From Pararobbsia alpina_A (lineage in GTDB: Bacteria > Pseudomonadota > Gammaproteobacteria > Burkholderiales > Burkholderiaceae): 64,000 nt of DNA. The stretch spans positions 2,914,001-2,978,000 of the forward strand of contig NZ_OZ221287.1 in the NCBI RefSeq assembly GCF_965118125.1, written 5' to 3'. A program made the position numbers and the translations under genes. Position 1 is the stretch's first letter, and every line of letters starts with the position of its first letter. The notes beneath the pieces were generated by a model, which saw only the letters and a program-made list of their open reading frames with translations, had not been told where the DNA came from and did not search any database. Shown piece after piece: positions 18,085-27,661 of the stretch.

Positions 18085-20049
18085 CTAAGGGCGGCTGCAC
18101 TCGAAGCTCGCCGCGGCGTTGATATCGCCTTTTCCGGTATACCGCGGGTACGCCGGATATCGGCAAAGCGGCCTCGATCGCCCTTTTGTCGCCGCCGCCG
18201 TGTCGACCGCGACGAGCCCTTCGGGCGCGACGCCATGGCTCGCCCATTCATCGAGAGCGCGCAAACCATCCCACGACGGGATGAACACGCCGTTGCCATG
18301 CTGATAGCCCGGCACCATATAGAGTCGCATCACGCCGTCGATCCGCGCCTGCCCGTAGCGATCGACGAGCGTCCGGTAAAACGCAATAGTCTGGTTCGGG
18401 CTGATCACTTCGTCAGCGAGACCCTGCATGGTGATGAGTTTTCCGCCCCGCACAATATATTCAGAGATGTCGGGGTCCATCGCTCCGACGGTTGCCGACA
18501 GGTCGATGAGTCTGCGCTGATAGCGGCCCGGCTCGAGCGGGTCGAACTCCATGCCCGACACCGTCTTGTCGCGAATCACGAAGTACTTGATATAGGCGTC
18601 GCCCTGCGCGAACAGATAGCCGTTCGCGGCGAAGGTCGGCGGCGCCACGAGCACGGGCGAATTGCCGAGCCCGAGGATGCCCGACATGTCCGTGCCTTCA
18701 AACACGTTGTAACCCGGATAGGTCCGCACGTTCCACGCGAGCGTGTACGGCAGCGTCATGCCATCGCGCAAGGTGGTCATCGTCGCGATCTGTGCGTCTG
18801 TCAGACACGGAGAGCCGGTCGAAGGTCGATGCGCGGCGGCCGGTTCCTGCGCTGCAGCGACGGCCTGCGCGGCCGGCGTAGACGTATCGAGGCTGAGGTC
18901 CGGAACGGATTGTTGCGGTGCGGGGACCGGAGGTGCGGCGATTGCGGACGCCTGCGACGATGGACCCGATGTACCCGATGCGCCCGATCTGCCCGGTGTA
19001 CCCGATGTGCCCGACTGCGGTATCGGTGCCGCCGGCGTGATCGGCGGCCCGGGCCGCGGCACGCTCCCTGCGCGGCTCGCGGCGCTGCCGCCCCCGCCCG
19101 GGCATCGCAACGACGCAATCGTCTGCGCCTCGCGTGCCCGGCACGCTTCGACATTGCTGACGATCCCGTCCTGAGCGCCATCGAGCGCATCGCATTCTGC
19201 GAGCACGCGCGCGTGCACGAGCTTCTGCTTGTCGGGCGGCACAAAGCCATCGGTGCCCAGGTAGACGGCGCGGCCCACCAGCAGGCCAAACATCCGCACA
19301 CCCGAAAAGTTGAGCGCGGGCGAGTTCGCGATCACCCCGTCATAGTCGATTGGATAACGCTCGATGGCCGTATAGCCTTCACGTCCGCCGGTCGACCCGC
19401 CTGCGTAATACATTTTCTCGGGGTCGCGACCGTAGACGATCCGCATCAGCCCAATCGCGACGTCGTGCGTCTTCTTGATGTGGCCGTACCCAAAATTCTC
19501 GACGGCTTCATCGTTGAGCGCGAATTCCGCACGCGACGCATTGCCGACGTGCCCCGTATCGGAACCGAACGTCACATAACCCAGGCTCAATGGCGCGCGT
19601 CCGCCCGCGTAGCTGACCACACCGGTTGCGCGCTGCACTTCACCGCTGTATCCGCCACCGCCCATCTGCAGCGCGCGGCCATTCCATTGAACCGGCAGAT
19701 TCACCTCGAAACGGATATCGGGGGTATCGGTACGCAACGCCTTGATCGCGCCAGTGATGCGGCAATAGGTGCCATTCGTATTGCCCGGCTGGTCCGCGCT
19801 GACCATCCCCGCGCCATCGATGACGGCACCCTGCGTGGGCAAGCCGATCGCGCCGGGAGGCAGGATATGACCGGCCAGTGACGCGCATCGCGGCAGTGTG
19901 GTCTGCGTCCATTCGGCCGCCGGCGCCTGCCCTGCCGGCTGCGTTCCGAGGTCGCGGCACCCTTGCATGAAGCCGAGCACGGCTGTACACGCGACCAGCA
20001 GCCGGGCCGATCCGGGTGCGGCCGAGAACGGAAACGCCACACCTCGCAT
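18085..20049 (-). CDS. Tannase/feruloyl esterase family lipoprotein with variant active site
   Basis: Predicted esterase of the tannase family, 654 aa from ATG 20049. The N-terminus ends in a lipobox (LGFMQGC, Cys31). The nucleophile elbow is YAGGSTGGREG with Ser219, the calcium-binding loop is CDALDGAQDGIVSN (286-299), the catalytic Asp is Asp546 (LADEV) and His584 lies in PGYQHGNG. Unlike typical members, the residue before Ser is Gly218 and the residue after His is Gly585, where cysteines normally form the CS-D-HC disulfide. Residues 317-415 are a Gly/Ser/Pro/Ala-rich insert partly encoded by 9-nt repeats. An earlier ATG at 20130 is also possible. Substrate unknown. Confidence 0.82.
   Translation of the reverse strand: MRGVAFPFSAAPGSARLLVACTAVLGFMQGCRDLGTQPAGQAPAAEWTQTTLPRCASLAGHILPPGAIGLPTQGAVIDGAGMVSADQPGNTNGTYCRITGAIKALRTDTPDIRFEVNLPVQWNGRALQMGGGGYSGEVQRATGVVSYAGGRAPLSLGYVTFGSDTGHVGNASRAEFALNDEAVENFGYGHIKKTHDVAIGLMRIVYGRDPEKMYYAGGSTGGREGYTAIERYPIDYDGVIANSPALNFSGVRMFGLLVGRAVYLGTDGFVPPDKQKLVHARVLAECDALDGAQDGIVSNVEACRAREAQTIASLRCPGGGGSAASRAGSVPRPGPPITPAAPIPQSGTSGTPGRSGASGTSGPSSQASAIAAPPVPAPQQSVPDLSLDTSTPAAQAVAAAQEPAAAHRPSTGSPCLTDAQIATMTTLRDGMTLPYTLAWNVRTYPGYNVFEGTDMSGILGLGNSPVLVAPPTFAANGYLFAQGDAYIKYFVIRDKTVSGMEFDPLEPGRYQRRLIDLSATVGAMDPDISEYIVRGGKLITMQGLADEVISPNQTIAFYRTLVDRYGQARIDGVMRLYMVPGYQHGNGVFIPSWDGLRALDEWASHGVAPEGLVAVDTAAATKGRSRPLCRYPAYPRYTGKGDINAAASFECSRP
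18965..19018. repeat. Six tandem 9-nt units inside the esterase gene
   Basis: Units follow the pattern CCCGATGTA (CCCGATGCG, CCCGATCTG, CCCGGTGTA, CCCGATGTG, CCCGACTGC). On the coding strand they give a Gly-Thr/Ala-Ser-like linker at about residues 346-363. Confidence 0.85.
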
Positions 20050-20188
20050 GCCGCACCGCTTGCCGGCCACGATCTGAAAGGTGAATAAACGAAAGAATTC
20101 GGCCGCCAGGCCGCGAGGACGCTCCGTCATGCGTGACACGTATACGCGAGACACGCATTGCACGCAAACGACAGGCCACGAAGGTTGG

Positions 20189-21322
20189 TCAGGCGCGCAA
20201 CATTCTCCGGACAGCTTCGCGTGCGTGCATGCCAAGCCGCTGTCCGCGGTCGCGCATCTGCATACGCTGCCACATGACCGCCACGCCAATCACCCAGGCA
20301 ATCGTTGCGACGTCGCCGGTGACAGCCATCGCGAAGCCCCGGCCGCCGTGAATCTCGCCGTGGCGCGTCAGCGTGTCGACCACCAGCGAAATGACCGTAC
20401 CTGCAACAAAGCACACGAGGCCGGTACGCCCGACTGTCACGACGCCGCTCAGGCGCGCCGCGAGCCAGCGCACCGCACCGGCGCGCACCGCCACCGAGAC
20501 GAGCCACGCGATCGCCGCGAAGTTGATCACGCGGACCAGCGACAAAGTCTGCTTCATGGCGCCGGGCAACGGCGCCGTAAAGACGAACACTCTCGCCGCA
20601 GCAAATGCGACAAAAGCGACCAGTGCGGCATAGGTCAGCACGCGAGCCGTATGCGAACGCGCGAACTCCTCGCTGACGGGCTGCAATCGCGTGACGATGC
20701 CCAGAACGAACATCGCCTGCCATGCGAACGGGTTAAAGCCCCAGTCCTGCGCATGCACGATCGGCACGAAAAAGACGAGCCACGGCGCCAGTACCCACAC
20801 GAGCGCACTCACGGCGAGCGCCGTCGACGGCGACCGCTGTGCGAGCGGCACCATCAGCGGCACCATCAAGGCAAACGCAACGTACATCGGAAGCACGCTG
20901 GCGAGATAGGGTTGACGCCGGAACAATGCGATGTCGATCAGCTCGTGCACGGGGTGCGTGACAAACGGCCGCCACTCCATGATGTCGAGCATCGGCCGAT
21001 TCATATCGAACAGCGCAAGCAAGCCGCCGCCAAGCAGCATCAGCAACGCCGTGAAGAGATAAGCGCGATAAATTTCGGCAGAACGCCTGAGAAAGCGGCC
21101 GATCGCTGCACGCTCGCCGTGGTGCGCGGCGACAGCACAAAACGCTGCGGCGGACGCGTAGCCACCGAGAAAAACGAACACTTCGGCCGAGTCGCAGAAC
21201 GCGTATGCATGCAGCATGAAACGCGACAGAAAGCTCCCTGTAACGTGATCGAGCGCAATGATGATCAGGACCAGCCCGCGGAAGAAATCGACATCGATCG
21301 AACGTCCGGCTGCCATGTTCAT
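20189..21322 (-). CDS. OpgC-domain membrane acyltransferase-like protein
   Basis: Integral membrane protein of 377 aa with around ten hydrophobic helices. The opening SIDVDFFRGLVLIIIALDHV and the FLGGYASAAAF segment match the OpgC/acyltransferase-3-like family, whose founding member adds succinyl groups to osmoregulated periplasmic glucans. No opgGH genes are in the window, so the acceptor is unknown. ATG at 21322 or two codons later. It is upstream of the esterase gene on the same strand with about 140 nt between. Confidence 0.8.
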   Translation of the reverse strand: MNMAAGRSIDVDFFRGLVLIIIALDHVTGSFLSRFMLHAYAFCDSAEVFVFLGGYASAAAFCAVAAHHGERAAIGRFLRRSAEIYRAYLFTALLMLLGGGLLALFDMNRPMLDIMEWRPFVTHPVHELIDIALFRRQPYLASVLPMYVAFALMVPLMVPLAQRSPSTALAVSALVWVLAPWLVFFVPIVHAQDWGFNPFAWQAMFVLGIVTRLQPVSEEFARSHTARVLTYAALVAFVAFAAARVFVFTAPLPGAMKQTLSLVRVINFAAIAWLVSVAVRAGAVRWLAARLSGVVTVGRTGLVCFVAGTVISLVVDTLTRHGEIHGGRGFAMAVTGDVATIAWVIGVAVMWQRMQMRDRGQRLGMHAREAVRRMLRA

Positions 21323-21778
21323 CGCGCTGCCTCGCTGCGCAAGAGAGTCTGTGAATGGATACTGCGCGTGCCCGAAAATTCCCCGCCGAACGATAAAAGT
21401 GTATTGCCGGCAATTACGGAATCCGAAAGGTGCTTCAGTGACCGTTTTCGTCGATCGTTTTCGTCGACCAATAAGCTGCGATAAACGTGCCTGTATCAGG
21501 CACCGTTTGAGGGTATCGCGTCAAATAAAGATTGGCTTATCGGACGCAGCAGTTTTTGTAAAAAGAAATACTTCATTCGGTCGGCACGGCAATCGAGCGA
21601 ATTCGCTATCCGACTTCTGCGATTCAATGTGCCATATCTTGCGACTCGCTTGTCCAACGCCCGTCAATCCGCTTTCAACCATGCGTTTGAAGAAAGCACA
21701 TGCAAGCGGGCCTTATGCCGGAGTAGATAGAAAATCACCGTGAGGCAATCTGCGCCGGGCGATTGAATATCGGAGCGG
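21323..21778. other. Non-coding gap upstream of the OpgC-like gene
   Basis: More AT-rich than its surroundings. I see no gene, no terminal inverted repeats and no transposase remnant. It presumably holds the divergent promoters of the OpgC-like gene and the MocR regulator. Confidence 0.3.
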
Positions 21779-21845
21779 AAACTGGCCAAAAATCGCCGAT
21801 ATGGGGACAGCGCGCACTGGTCACCCCGTTTTTACCGACACTGGT
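21779..21845. promoter_or_regulatory. Three ACTGG direct repeats upstream of the MocR-type regulator
   Basis: AACTGG at 21779 and CACTGGT at 21815-21821 and 21839-21845 are in the same orientation, with distances of about 35 and 24 nt. MocR-type regulators (for example TauR, with CTGGAC-type boxes) usually bind direct repeats upstream of their genes. Assignment is tentative. Confidence 0.3.
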
Positions 21846-21941
21846 TATTTTCGGACAGGTCAAAGATACATAAGCTCCACGACTTAAAGGGTCGAAATCG
21901 CCACGCACTTACCCCGAGCGTGAAAGAAATCAGGCGGCACG

Positions 21942-23492
21942 ATGCCGCCGAGCGAGCCCGACCCGCCGCCCCGCACACTTGCGCGAGGGCGAGTTTGGCA
22001 AGCGTTTATGGATATTCACGTCAACATCCATGGCCGGCAAGACCTGACCGGCCAGATCTATCGCCAGTTGCGCGAAGGTATTCTCGACGGCCGCCTGGCC
22101 GCCGGCATGCGTCTTCCCTCAACGCGCGAGCTCGCGCGTCAGCTCGGCGTCTCCCGCAAGACGACGCTCGACGTCTTTGACCGTCTGATCACCGAAGGCT
22201 ATTTGCGCACGCGACCGGGCGATGGCACGTTCGTGGCCGATGGCCTTGCGCGAGTGTCGGTCGCCGAGGCATCGGGTGCTCCCCCCGGCAACGCACCGCT
22301 GCCCGTCTGGCAGAACATGAAAGTCGCGTTCTCGGCACCGGCCCTGGCCCGCCCTGCCGGCTCGCAGCGATACGACTTTTCGGGCGGCATGACCGACAAG
22401 TCGCAATTCCCGTTCGAGCACTGGCGCCGGAGCATCCATCACGCGCTGCGTGCGCAGATGCGCGGGCGCGCCGACTACGCGAGCCCGGCAGGCGAACAGG
22501 AATTGCGCGTCGCGATATCGCGCTACCTCGCCTATAGCCGCTCGGTCGTGAGCACATGGCAAGACGTGTTCGTGACGCACGGTGCGCAGCAAGCGCTTGA
22601 TCTGCTCGCACGCGTGCTCGTCAAACCCGGCGACGTCGTTGCGGTCGAAGACCCGGGGTACCCGCCCGCGCGCGCGTGTCTCGAAGCACTCGGTGCGCGT
22701 GTGGTCGGCGTCCGAGTCGATGCGCAAGGACTCGTCGTCGATGAACTGCCGCGCGATGCGCGCCTGGTGTACGTGACCCCATCGCACCAGTTTCCGCTCG
22801 GCATGCCGATGAGCCTTGAACGCCGCGTGGCCCTGCTCGACTGGGCGCGGCGGCATCAGGCCATCGTCGTCGAAGACGACTATGACGGCGAGTTCCGCTT
22901 CGAAGGACGTCCGATGGAGTCGCTCAAGAGTCTCGACAGCGCGGGCCTCGTCGCCTATGTCGGTACGTTCTCGAAGACGATGTTTCCGGAGCTTCGCGTC
23001 GGCTATGTCGTACCTCCTGCATCGTTGCAAGCCGCGCTCGATACGGCCAAGAAAATCAGCGACTGGCATACGAACACGATGATGCAGACGGCCATTGCCA
23101 AGTTCATGCTCGACGGCGCATTCGCGAAGCATCTGCGCCGCATGCACCGGCTCTATGAACAGCGCCGCAACGTCGTCGTCGCCCATATGCGCGGACCGCT
23201 CGCGCGATGGCTCGAACCGATCTGTCCCGCCGCGGGCCTGCATCTGAGCGCGCGCCTGCGCGCGAATGTGCTGCCCGGCGTATCCGAAGCCGACATCATC
23301 GAAGCCGCCGCGGAGCATTCCGTCGGCCTCTATGGCCTGTCGATCTTTTACCGGGATCACAAACCGGAACGCGGTTTTGTATTCGGGTACGGGGGCCTGG
23401 CGACCGAGGCGATCGATGAAGCGCTCGGCACACTCGCGCGCGTGTTCGAAGCATTGGCGATGCAGACTCAGACAACGAAGACTGCTGCCTGA
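21942..23492 (+). CDS. MocR/PdxR-type GntR regulator with aminotransferase-like domain
   Basis: PLP-dependent transcription factor of 516 aa. The winged helix (GQIYRQLREGILDG...LPSTRELARQLGVSRKTTLDVFDRL, about 37-82) is followed by a class I aminotransferase-fold domain with EDDYDGEF (311-318) and the PLP lysine Lys345 (GTFSKTMFPELRVGY). The start is uncertain: ATG 21942 gives a 22-residue leader, while ATG 22008 (MDIHVNIHGRQ) fits the common family N-terminus. No PLP-biosynthesis, GABA or taurine genes lie beside it, so the target is not evident. A small CTTGAAG-CAA-CTTCAAG inverted repeat (23518-23534) follows it. Confidence 0.92.
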   Translation: MPPSEPDPPPRTLARGRVWQAFMDIHVNIHGRQDLTGQIYRQLREGILDGRLAAGMRLPSTRELARQLGVSRKTTLDVFDRLITEGYLRTRPGDGTFVADGLARVSVAEASGAPPGNAPLPVWQNMKVAFSAPALARPAGSQRYDFSGGMTDKSQFPFEHWRRSIHHALRAQMRGRADYASPAGEQELRVAISRYLAYSRSVVSTWQDVFVTHGAQQALDLLARVLVKPGDVVAVEDPGYPPARACLEALGARVVGVRVDAQGLVVDELPRDARLVYVTPSHQFPLGMPMSLERRVALLDWARRHQAIVVEDDYDGEFRFEGRPMESLKSLDSAGLVAYVGTFSKTMFPELRVGYVVPPASLQAALDTAKKISDWHTNTMMQTAIAKFMLDGAFAKHLRRMHRLYEQRRNVVVAHMRGPLARWLEPICPAAGLHLSARLRANVLPGVSEADIIEAAAEHSVGLYGLSIFYRDHKPERGFVFGYGGLATEAIDEALGTLARVFEALAMQTQTTKTAA

Positions 23493-23614
23493 AGCAACGT
23501 GACGTAACGTGAAGGAACTTGAAGCAACTTCAAGGAACACCCCTTGCTCGACGCCTCCATGTCATCGCGCAACCGGATCTCTCCGGCGCGCCCCTTCGAC
23601 TGTGAGGCTTCTCC

Positions 23615-25732
23615 ATGGCAAGCAAGCAATCCCCCGCTTCAGGTAATTCAGGCAAGGCAGGCAAAGCGAACGCCGACCCCAAGCAGCAGGCGCTCGACAC
23701 CGTACGCTCGCATCCGCAAGATCAGGCGCTGACGACCAACCAGGGCGTCAGGATTGCCGACAATCAAAATACCCTGCGCGCAGGCGCGCGCGGGCCATCT
23801 TTGCTCGAAGACTTCATCATGCGTGAAAAAATCACGCACTTCGACCACGAGCGGATTCCCGAACGGATCGTCCATGCGCGAGGCTCGGCTGCGCACGGCA
23901 TCTTCGAAGTGTATGAGTCGATGGCCGAGTACACGAAGGCGGCCTTCCTGCAGGACCCGGCCGCGAAAACGCCTGTGTACGTGCGCTTTTCAACGGTGCA
24001 AGGCCCGCGGGGCTCCGCTGATACCGTGCGCGACGTGCGCGGATTTGCCGTGAAGTTCTATACGAGCGAAGGCAATTTCGATCTCGTCGGCAACAACATG
24101 CCCGTGTTCTTTATCCAGGACGCGTTCAAGTTTCCCGACTTCGTGCACGCGGTCAAACCCGAAGCCCCGAACGAGATGCCCACCGGCGGCTCTGCGCACG
24201 ACACGTTCTGGGACTTCGTTTCGCTCGTGCCGGAGGCGACGCATATGGTGCTGTGGACCATGTCCGATCGCGCGATCCCGCGCAGCCTGCGCACGATGGA
24301 AGGCTTCGGCATTCACACCTTCCGCTTCGTCAATGCGCAGGGCAAGGGTCGCTTTATCAAGTTCCACTGGCGACCCGTCATCGGTTCCTATTCTCTGCTC
24401 TGGGATGAGGCACAGAAGATCGCGGGCAAGGACCCGGACTTCCATCGGCGCGATCTTTGGGAAGCGATCGAACGCGGCGACTATCCCGAGTTCGAACTCG
24501 GCGTGCAGATCATCGAAGAGTCCGACGAGCATGCGTTCGATTTCGACCTGCTCGATCCGACGAAGCTCGTGCCCGAGGAGCTGGTTCCGGTCAAAATCAT
24601 CGGCAAGCTCACCTTGAATCGAAACCCCGACAATTTCTTCGCCGAGACCGAACAAGTCGCCTTCCATCCGGGGCATATCGTGCCGGGCATCGACTTCTCG
24701 AACGATCCGCTGCTGCAAGGCCGGCTCTTCTCATACACCGATACGCAGATCAGCCGTCTCGGCGGACCGAACTTCCACGAGATCCCGATCAATCGCCCGC
24801 TCGCCCCGGTTGCCAACAATCAACGCGATGCCATGCATCGTCAGACGATCCACGTCGGTCAGGCCTCGTACGAGCCCAACTCGACGAGCGGCGGCTGGCC
24901 GAAGGAAACGGCGCCGGCCGCATCGGGTGGCGGCTTCGCGAGTTATCCCGAGCGCGTCGAAGGCACCAAGGTCCGCGTACGAAGCGAGTCGTTTGCGGAT
25001 CACTTTTCTCAGGCCGCCCTGTTCTATCAAAGCATGTCCGACGTCGAGAAAGCGCATATCGCCGCGGCCTATCAGTTCGAACTCGGCAAAGTCACGAAGC
25101 AGGAGATCCGCGCGCGCGTCGTCAACGACATACTCGCGCATTTCGATATCGGTCTGGCCAGGGAAGTCGCACAAGGTCTGGGCCTGCCCGCGCCTTCGGG
25201 CAACGGCACGAAACCGTCGAAACCCGGCAAGTCCCCCGCGCTGAGTCTGCTCAATCGCGTCGTACCGGGCGTGCGCTCCCGCAAGGTCGCCATCGTGGCA
25301 GCGCCGGGCGCGGACACGAAGTCGATCGATACCATCGCGAGTGCGCTCAGATCGCTGGGCGCGACACCGTTGCTGATCGCGCCGACGCTTGCACCGATCG
25401 GTGATCTCGTCCCCGAGGCGACCATTGCGGGCATGCCGTCGATCATGTTCGACGCGATCTTTATCGCCGATGGTGCGCAGAGCGCCAAGGTGCTCAGCAG
25501 TTCAGGCGATGCGCGCCACTTCGTGCTCGAGGCATTCAAGCACCTCAAAGCCATCGGCGCGATCGGCGCCGGCGTCGACGTCATCACGTCGGCCCACCTT
25601 CCACCGGATGCGGATGGCGTCGCAGTCGGAACGTCGGCCGAGGCCAAACGCGTGGTCGACGCATTCGTCGAGGCGGCCGGGCAGCATCGCGTGTGGTCGC
25701 GCGCCGCGGTGGCTGCCACCGTGCCGGCCTAG
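23615..25732 (+). CDS. katE: Catalase HPII-type (large clade 2 catalase)
   Basis: Monofunctional haem catalase of 705 aa. Catalytic His87 (RIVHARG), Asn160 (LVGNNMP) and the proximal haem ligand Tyr374 (FSYTDTQISRLG) are all present. The C-terminal 150 residues form the DJ-1/PfpI-like domain that marks large-subunit catalases (SRKVAIVAAPGAD onward). The N-terminal 30 residues are low-complexity Ser/Gly/Lys, as in other HPII enzymes. GAGG lies about 8 nt before the start. It is co-oriented with the regulator upstream and the FMN protein downstream, with 122 and 278 nt gaps. Confidence 0.96.
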   Translation: MASKQSPASGNSGKAGKANADPKQQALDTVRSHPQDQALTTNQGVRIADNQNTLRAGARGPSLLEDFIMREKITHFDHERIPERIVHARGSAAHGIFEVYESMAEYTKAAFLQDPAAKTPVYVRFSTVQGPRGSADTVRDVRGFAVKFYTSEGNFDLVGNNMPVFFIQDAFKFPDFVHAVKPEAPNEMPTGGSAHDTFWDFVSLVPEATHMVLWTMSDRAIPRSLRTMEGFGIHTFRFVNAQGKGRFIKFHWRPVIGSYSLLWDEAQKIAGKDPDFHRRDLWEAIERGDYPEFELGVQIIEESDEHAFDFDLLDPTKLVPEELVPVKIIGKLTLNRNPDNFFAETEQVAFHPGHIVPGIDFSNDPLLQGRLFSYTDTQISRLGGPNFHEIPINRPLAPVANNQRDAMHRQTIHVGQASYEPNSTSGGWPKETAPAASGGGFASYPERVEGTKVRVRSESFADHFSQAALFYQSMSDVEKAHIAAAYQFELGKVTKQEIRARVVNDILAHFDIGLAREVAQGLGLPAPSGNGTKPSKPGKSPALSLLNRVVPGVRSRKVAIVAAPGADTKSIDTIASALRSLGATPLLIAPTLAPIGDLVPEATIAGMPSIMFDAIFIADGAQSAKVLSSSGDARHFVLEAFKHLKAIGAIGAGVDVITSAHLPPDADGVAVGTSAEAKRVVDAFVEAAGQHRVWSRAAVAATVPA

Positions 25733-25793
25733 CGCAGCGGGCTTGCTCCGGCGAACGCCGCGCAACATGCATCACCGATGCATCGATGCGCGG

Positions 25794-25839
25794 CGCCGGC
25801 CCCGACGACGTATCGCGGGACGCACGTCGAGGGCCGGCG
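25794..25839 (+). terminator. Possible katE terminator hairpin
   Basis: CGCCGGCCC (25794-25802) pairs with GGGCCGGCG (25831-25839), a perfect 9-bp stem with a 28-nt loop. No U-tract is present. Confidence 0.3.
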
Positions 25840-26010
25840 ACGGCGCGGTAGCCGGCCGCTCAGGGCATCGGCTTGTCACACCCGCCGGGCGTGTTCCGCC
25901 GCGCAACACACACTTCGTTGCTCGTCATTTATACCGCTCTGAACCTGTGCTAGTGTCGCTACAGAAAAAATTGCGCCCTCCCACAAGGCGCCCTTACCGG
26001 CACAGCACAC

Positions 26011-27621
26011 ATGTTCTATCGACGTTATCTGGCGTTCTGGGGTGCGCTTATTGCGCTCGCCGCATGCATTGCGCTCGCAGCAACACACCGAATTGCATGG
26101 GCATGGCCGCTGATCCCCACCCTGTTTGTCCTGCTCGGCATTTATGACCTGATCCAGGCGCGGCACAGCATCTTGCGCAACTACCCGCTCTGGGGCCATT
26201 TCCGTTTCATGTTCGAATTCATCCGACCTGAAATCCGCCAGTACTTCGTCGAAGGCGACACCGAGGAGCGACCCTTCTCCCGCGCGCAACGCAGCATCGT
26301 CTATCAACGCGCGAAGAACGATCCCGACAGCCGGCCCTACGGCACCGAACTCGACGTCAAGGAAGTCGCTCACGAATTCCTGAGCCACTCGATCGCGCCG
26401 ACGCATCTCGACTCGGCGGACTTCCGCATCGTGGTCGGCCCGCAGCGCGCGCAGCCGTACTCGATGTCGATCTTCAATATCTCAGCGATGAGCTTTGGCG
26501 CGTTGTCGGCCAATGCGATCCTTGCGCTGAATCTCGGCGCGAAAAAAGGGAACTTCGCGCACGACACGGGTGAGGGTTCGATGTCGAAGTACCACCGGCA
26601 GCACGGTGGCGACATCATCTGGGAAATCGGCTCAGGGTACTTCGGGTGCCGCAACGACGATGGCACGTTCAACGCCGAGGCTTTCACGCGTCAGGCCGCG
26701 GAGCCTCAGGTCAAGATGATCGAGATCAAGCTGTCGCAAGGCGCCAAGCCCGGTCACGGTGGTGTGCTGCCCGCAGCAAAGATCACGGCGGAAATCGCCG
26801 CGACACGCGGTGTGCCGATGGGCCGCGACTGCGTCTCGCCCGCGTCGCACTCGGCGTTCTCGACGCCGTGCGAATTGCTCGAGTTCGTCGACCGCCTGCG
26901 CAACCTGTCCGGCGGCAAACCCACTGGCTTCAAGCTCTGTATTGGCCACCCGTGGGAATTCTTCGGCATTGCGAAAGCGATGCTTGAAACAGGCATCCTG
27001 CCGGACTTTATCGTCGTCGACGGCGCGGAAGGCGGCACAGGCGCCGCACCGCTCGAATTTGCCGATCACATCGGCGTGCCGCTGCAGGAAGGCCTCCTGC
27101 TCGTGCACAACACGCTCGTGGGCGTGGGACTGCGCGAAAAGATCCGCATCGGCGCGAGCGGCAAGATCATCACCGCGTTCGATATTGCACGCACGCTGGC
27201 CATCGGCGCCGATTGGGTCAATTCCGCGCGCGGCTTTATGTTCGCCGTCGGCTGCATCCAGGCACAAACTTGCCACTCGGGCCGCTGCCCGACCGGTGTC
27301 GCGACTCAGGACCCCGTGCGTCAGCGCGCGCTTGTGCCTGCAGATAAGTCCGATCGGGTGCACAGCTTCCACGACAACACGCTCAAGGCCCTCAAGGAAA
27401 TCATCCAGGCAGCGGGCCTGCGTCACCCGGCCGAACTCCGTTCGCACCATATCGTGCGGCGCGTGTCATCGCACGAAGTGCAACTGTTGTCGGATCTGCT
27501 CAAATATCTTGAGCCCGGCGACCTGCTTCACGGCAACTACCGCTACCGGCTTTACGAGCAATGGTGGCCGATTGCAAGCGCGCATACGTTCTCGCCGAGA
27601 GCCGAACTCGCTGTAGCGTAA
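26011..27621 (+). CDS. Membrane-anchored FMN-binding glutamate synthase-like protein
   Basis: A stand-alone glutamate-synthase central/FMN-domain protein of 536 aa. Two hydrophobic segments at about residues 7-25 and 33-47 precede the catalytic region and suggest anchoring at the inner membrane. FMN-domain features include PYSMSIFNISAMSFGALS, GEGSMSKYHRQ, LSQGAKPGHGG and VVDGAEGGTGAAP. The C-X5-C-X4-C motif (GCIQAQTCHSGRCPTG) matches the 3Fe-4S cluster of glutamate synthase. There is no glutaminase domain and no small subunit nearby, so it is unlikely to act as normal GltBD. Its real substrate is unknown. Confidence 0.88.
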   Translation: MFYRRYLAFWGALIALAACIALAATHRIAWAWPLIPTLFVLLGIYDLIQARHSILRNYPLWGHFRFMFEFIRPEIRQYFVEGDTEERPFSRAQRSIVYQRAKNDPDSRPYGTELDVKEVAHEFLSHSIAPTHLDSADFRIVVGPQRAQPYSMSIFNISAMSFGALSANAILALNLGAKKGNFAHDTGEGSMSKYHRQHGGDIIWEIGSGYFGCRNDDGTFNAEAFTRQAAEPQVKMIEIKLSQGAKPGHGGVLPAAKITAEIAATRGVPMGRDCVSPASHSAFSTPCELLEFVDRLRNLSGGKPTGFKLCIGHPWEFFGIAKAMLETGILPDFIVVDGAEGGTGAAPLEFADHIGVPLQEGLLLVHNTLVGVGLREKIRIGASGKIITAFDIARTLAIGADWVNSARGFMFAVGCIQAQTCHSGRCPTGVATQDPVRQRALVPADKSDRVHSFHDNTLKALKEIIQAAGLRHPAELRSHHIVRRVSSHEVQLLSDLLKYLEPGDLLHGNYRYRLYEQWWPIASAHTFSPRAELAVA

Positions 27622-27661
27622 TCCCCTCCCACGCCATGCGGGCATGGCCGATGCTGATCCA

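Noticed and set aside
18965..19018. Short regular repeats as a possible CRISPR array
   Set aside because: Units are 9 nt, contiguous and in frame inside a gene; there are no spacers and no cas genes.
18046..19881. 611-codon plus-strand open frame opposite the esterase
   Set aside because: Translation is an Arg/Cys/His-rich shadow; the esterase on the minus strand has clear motifs.
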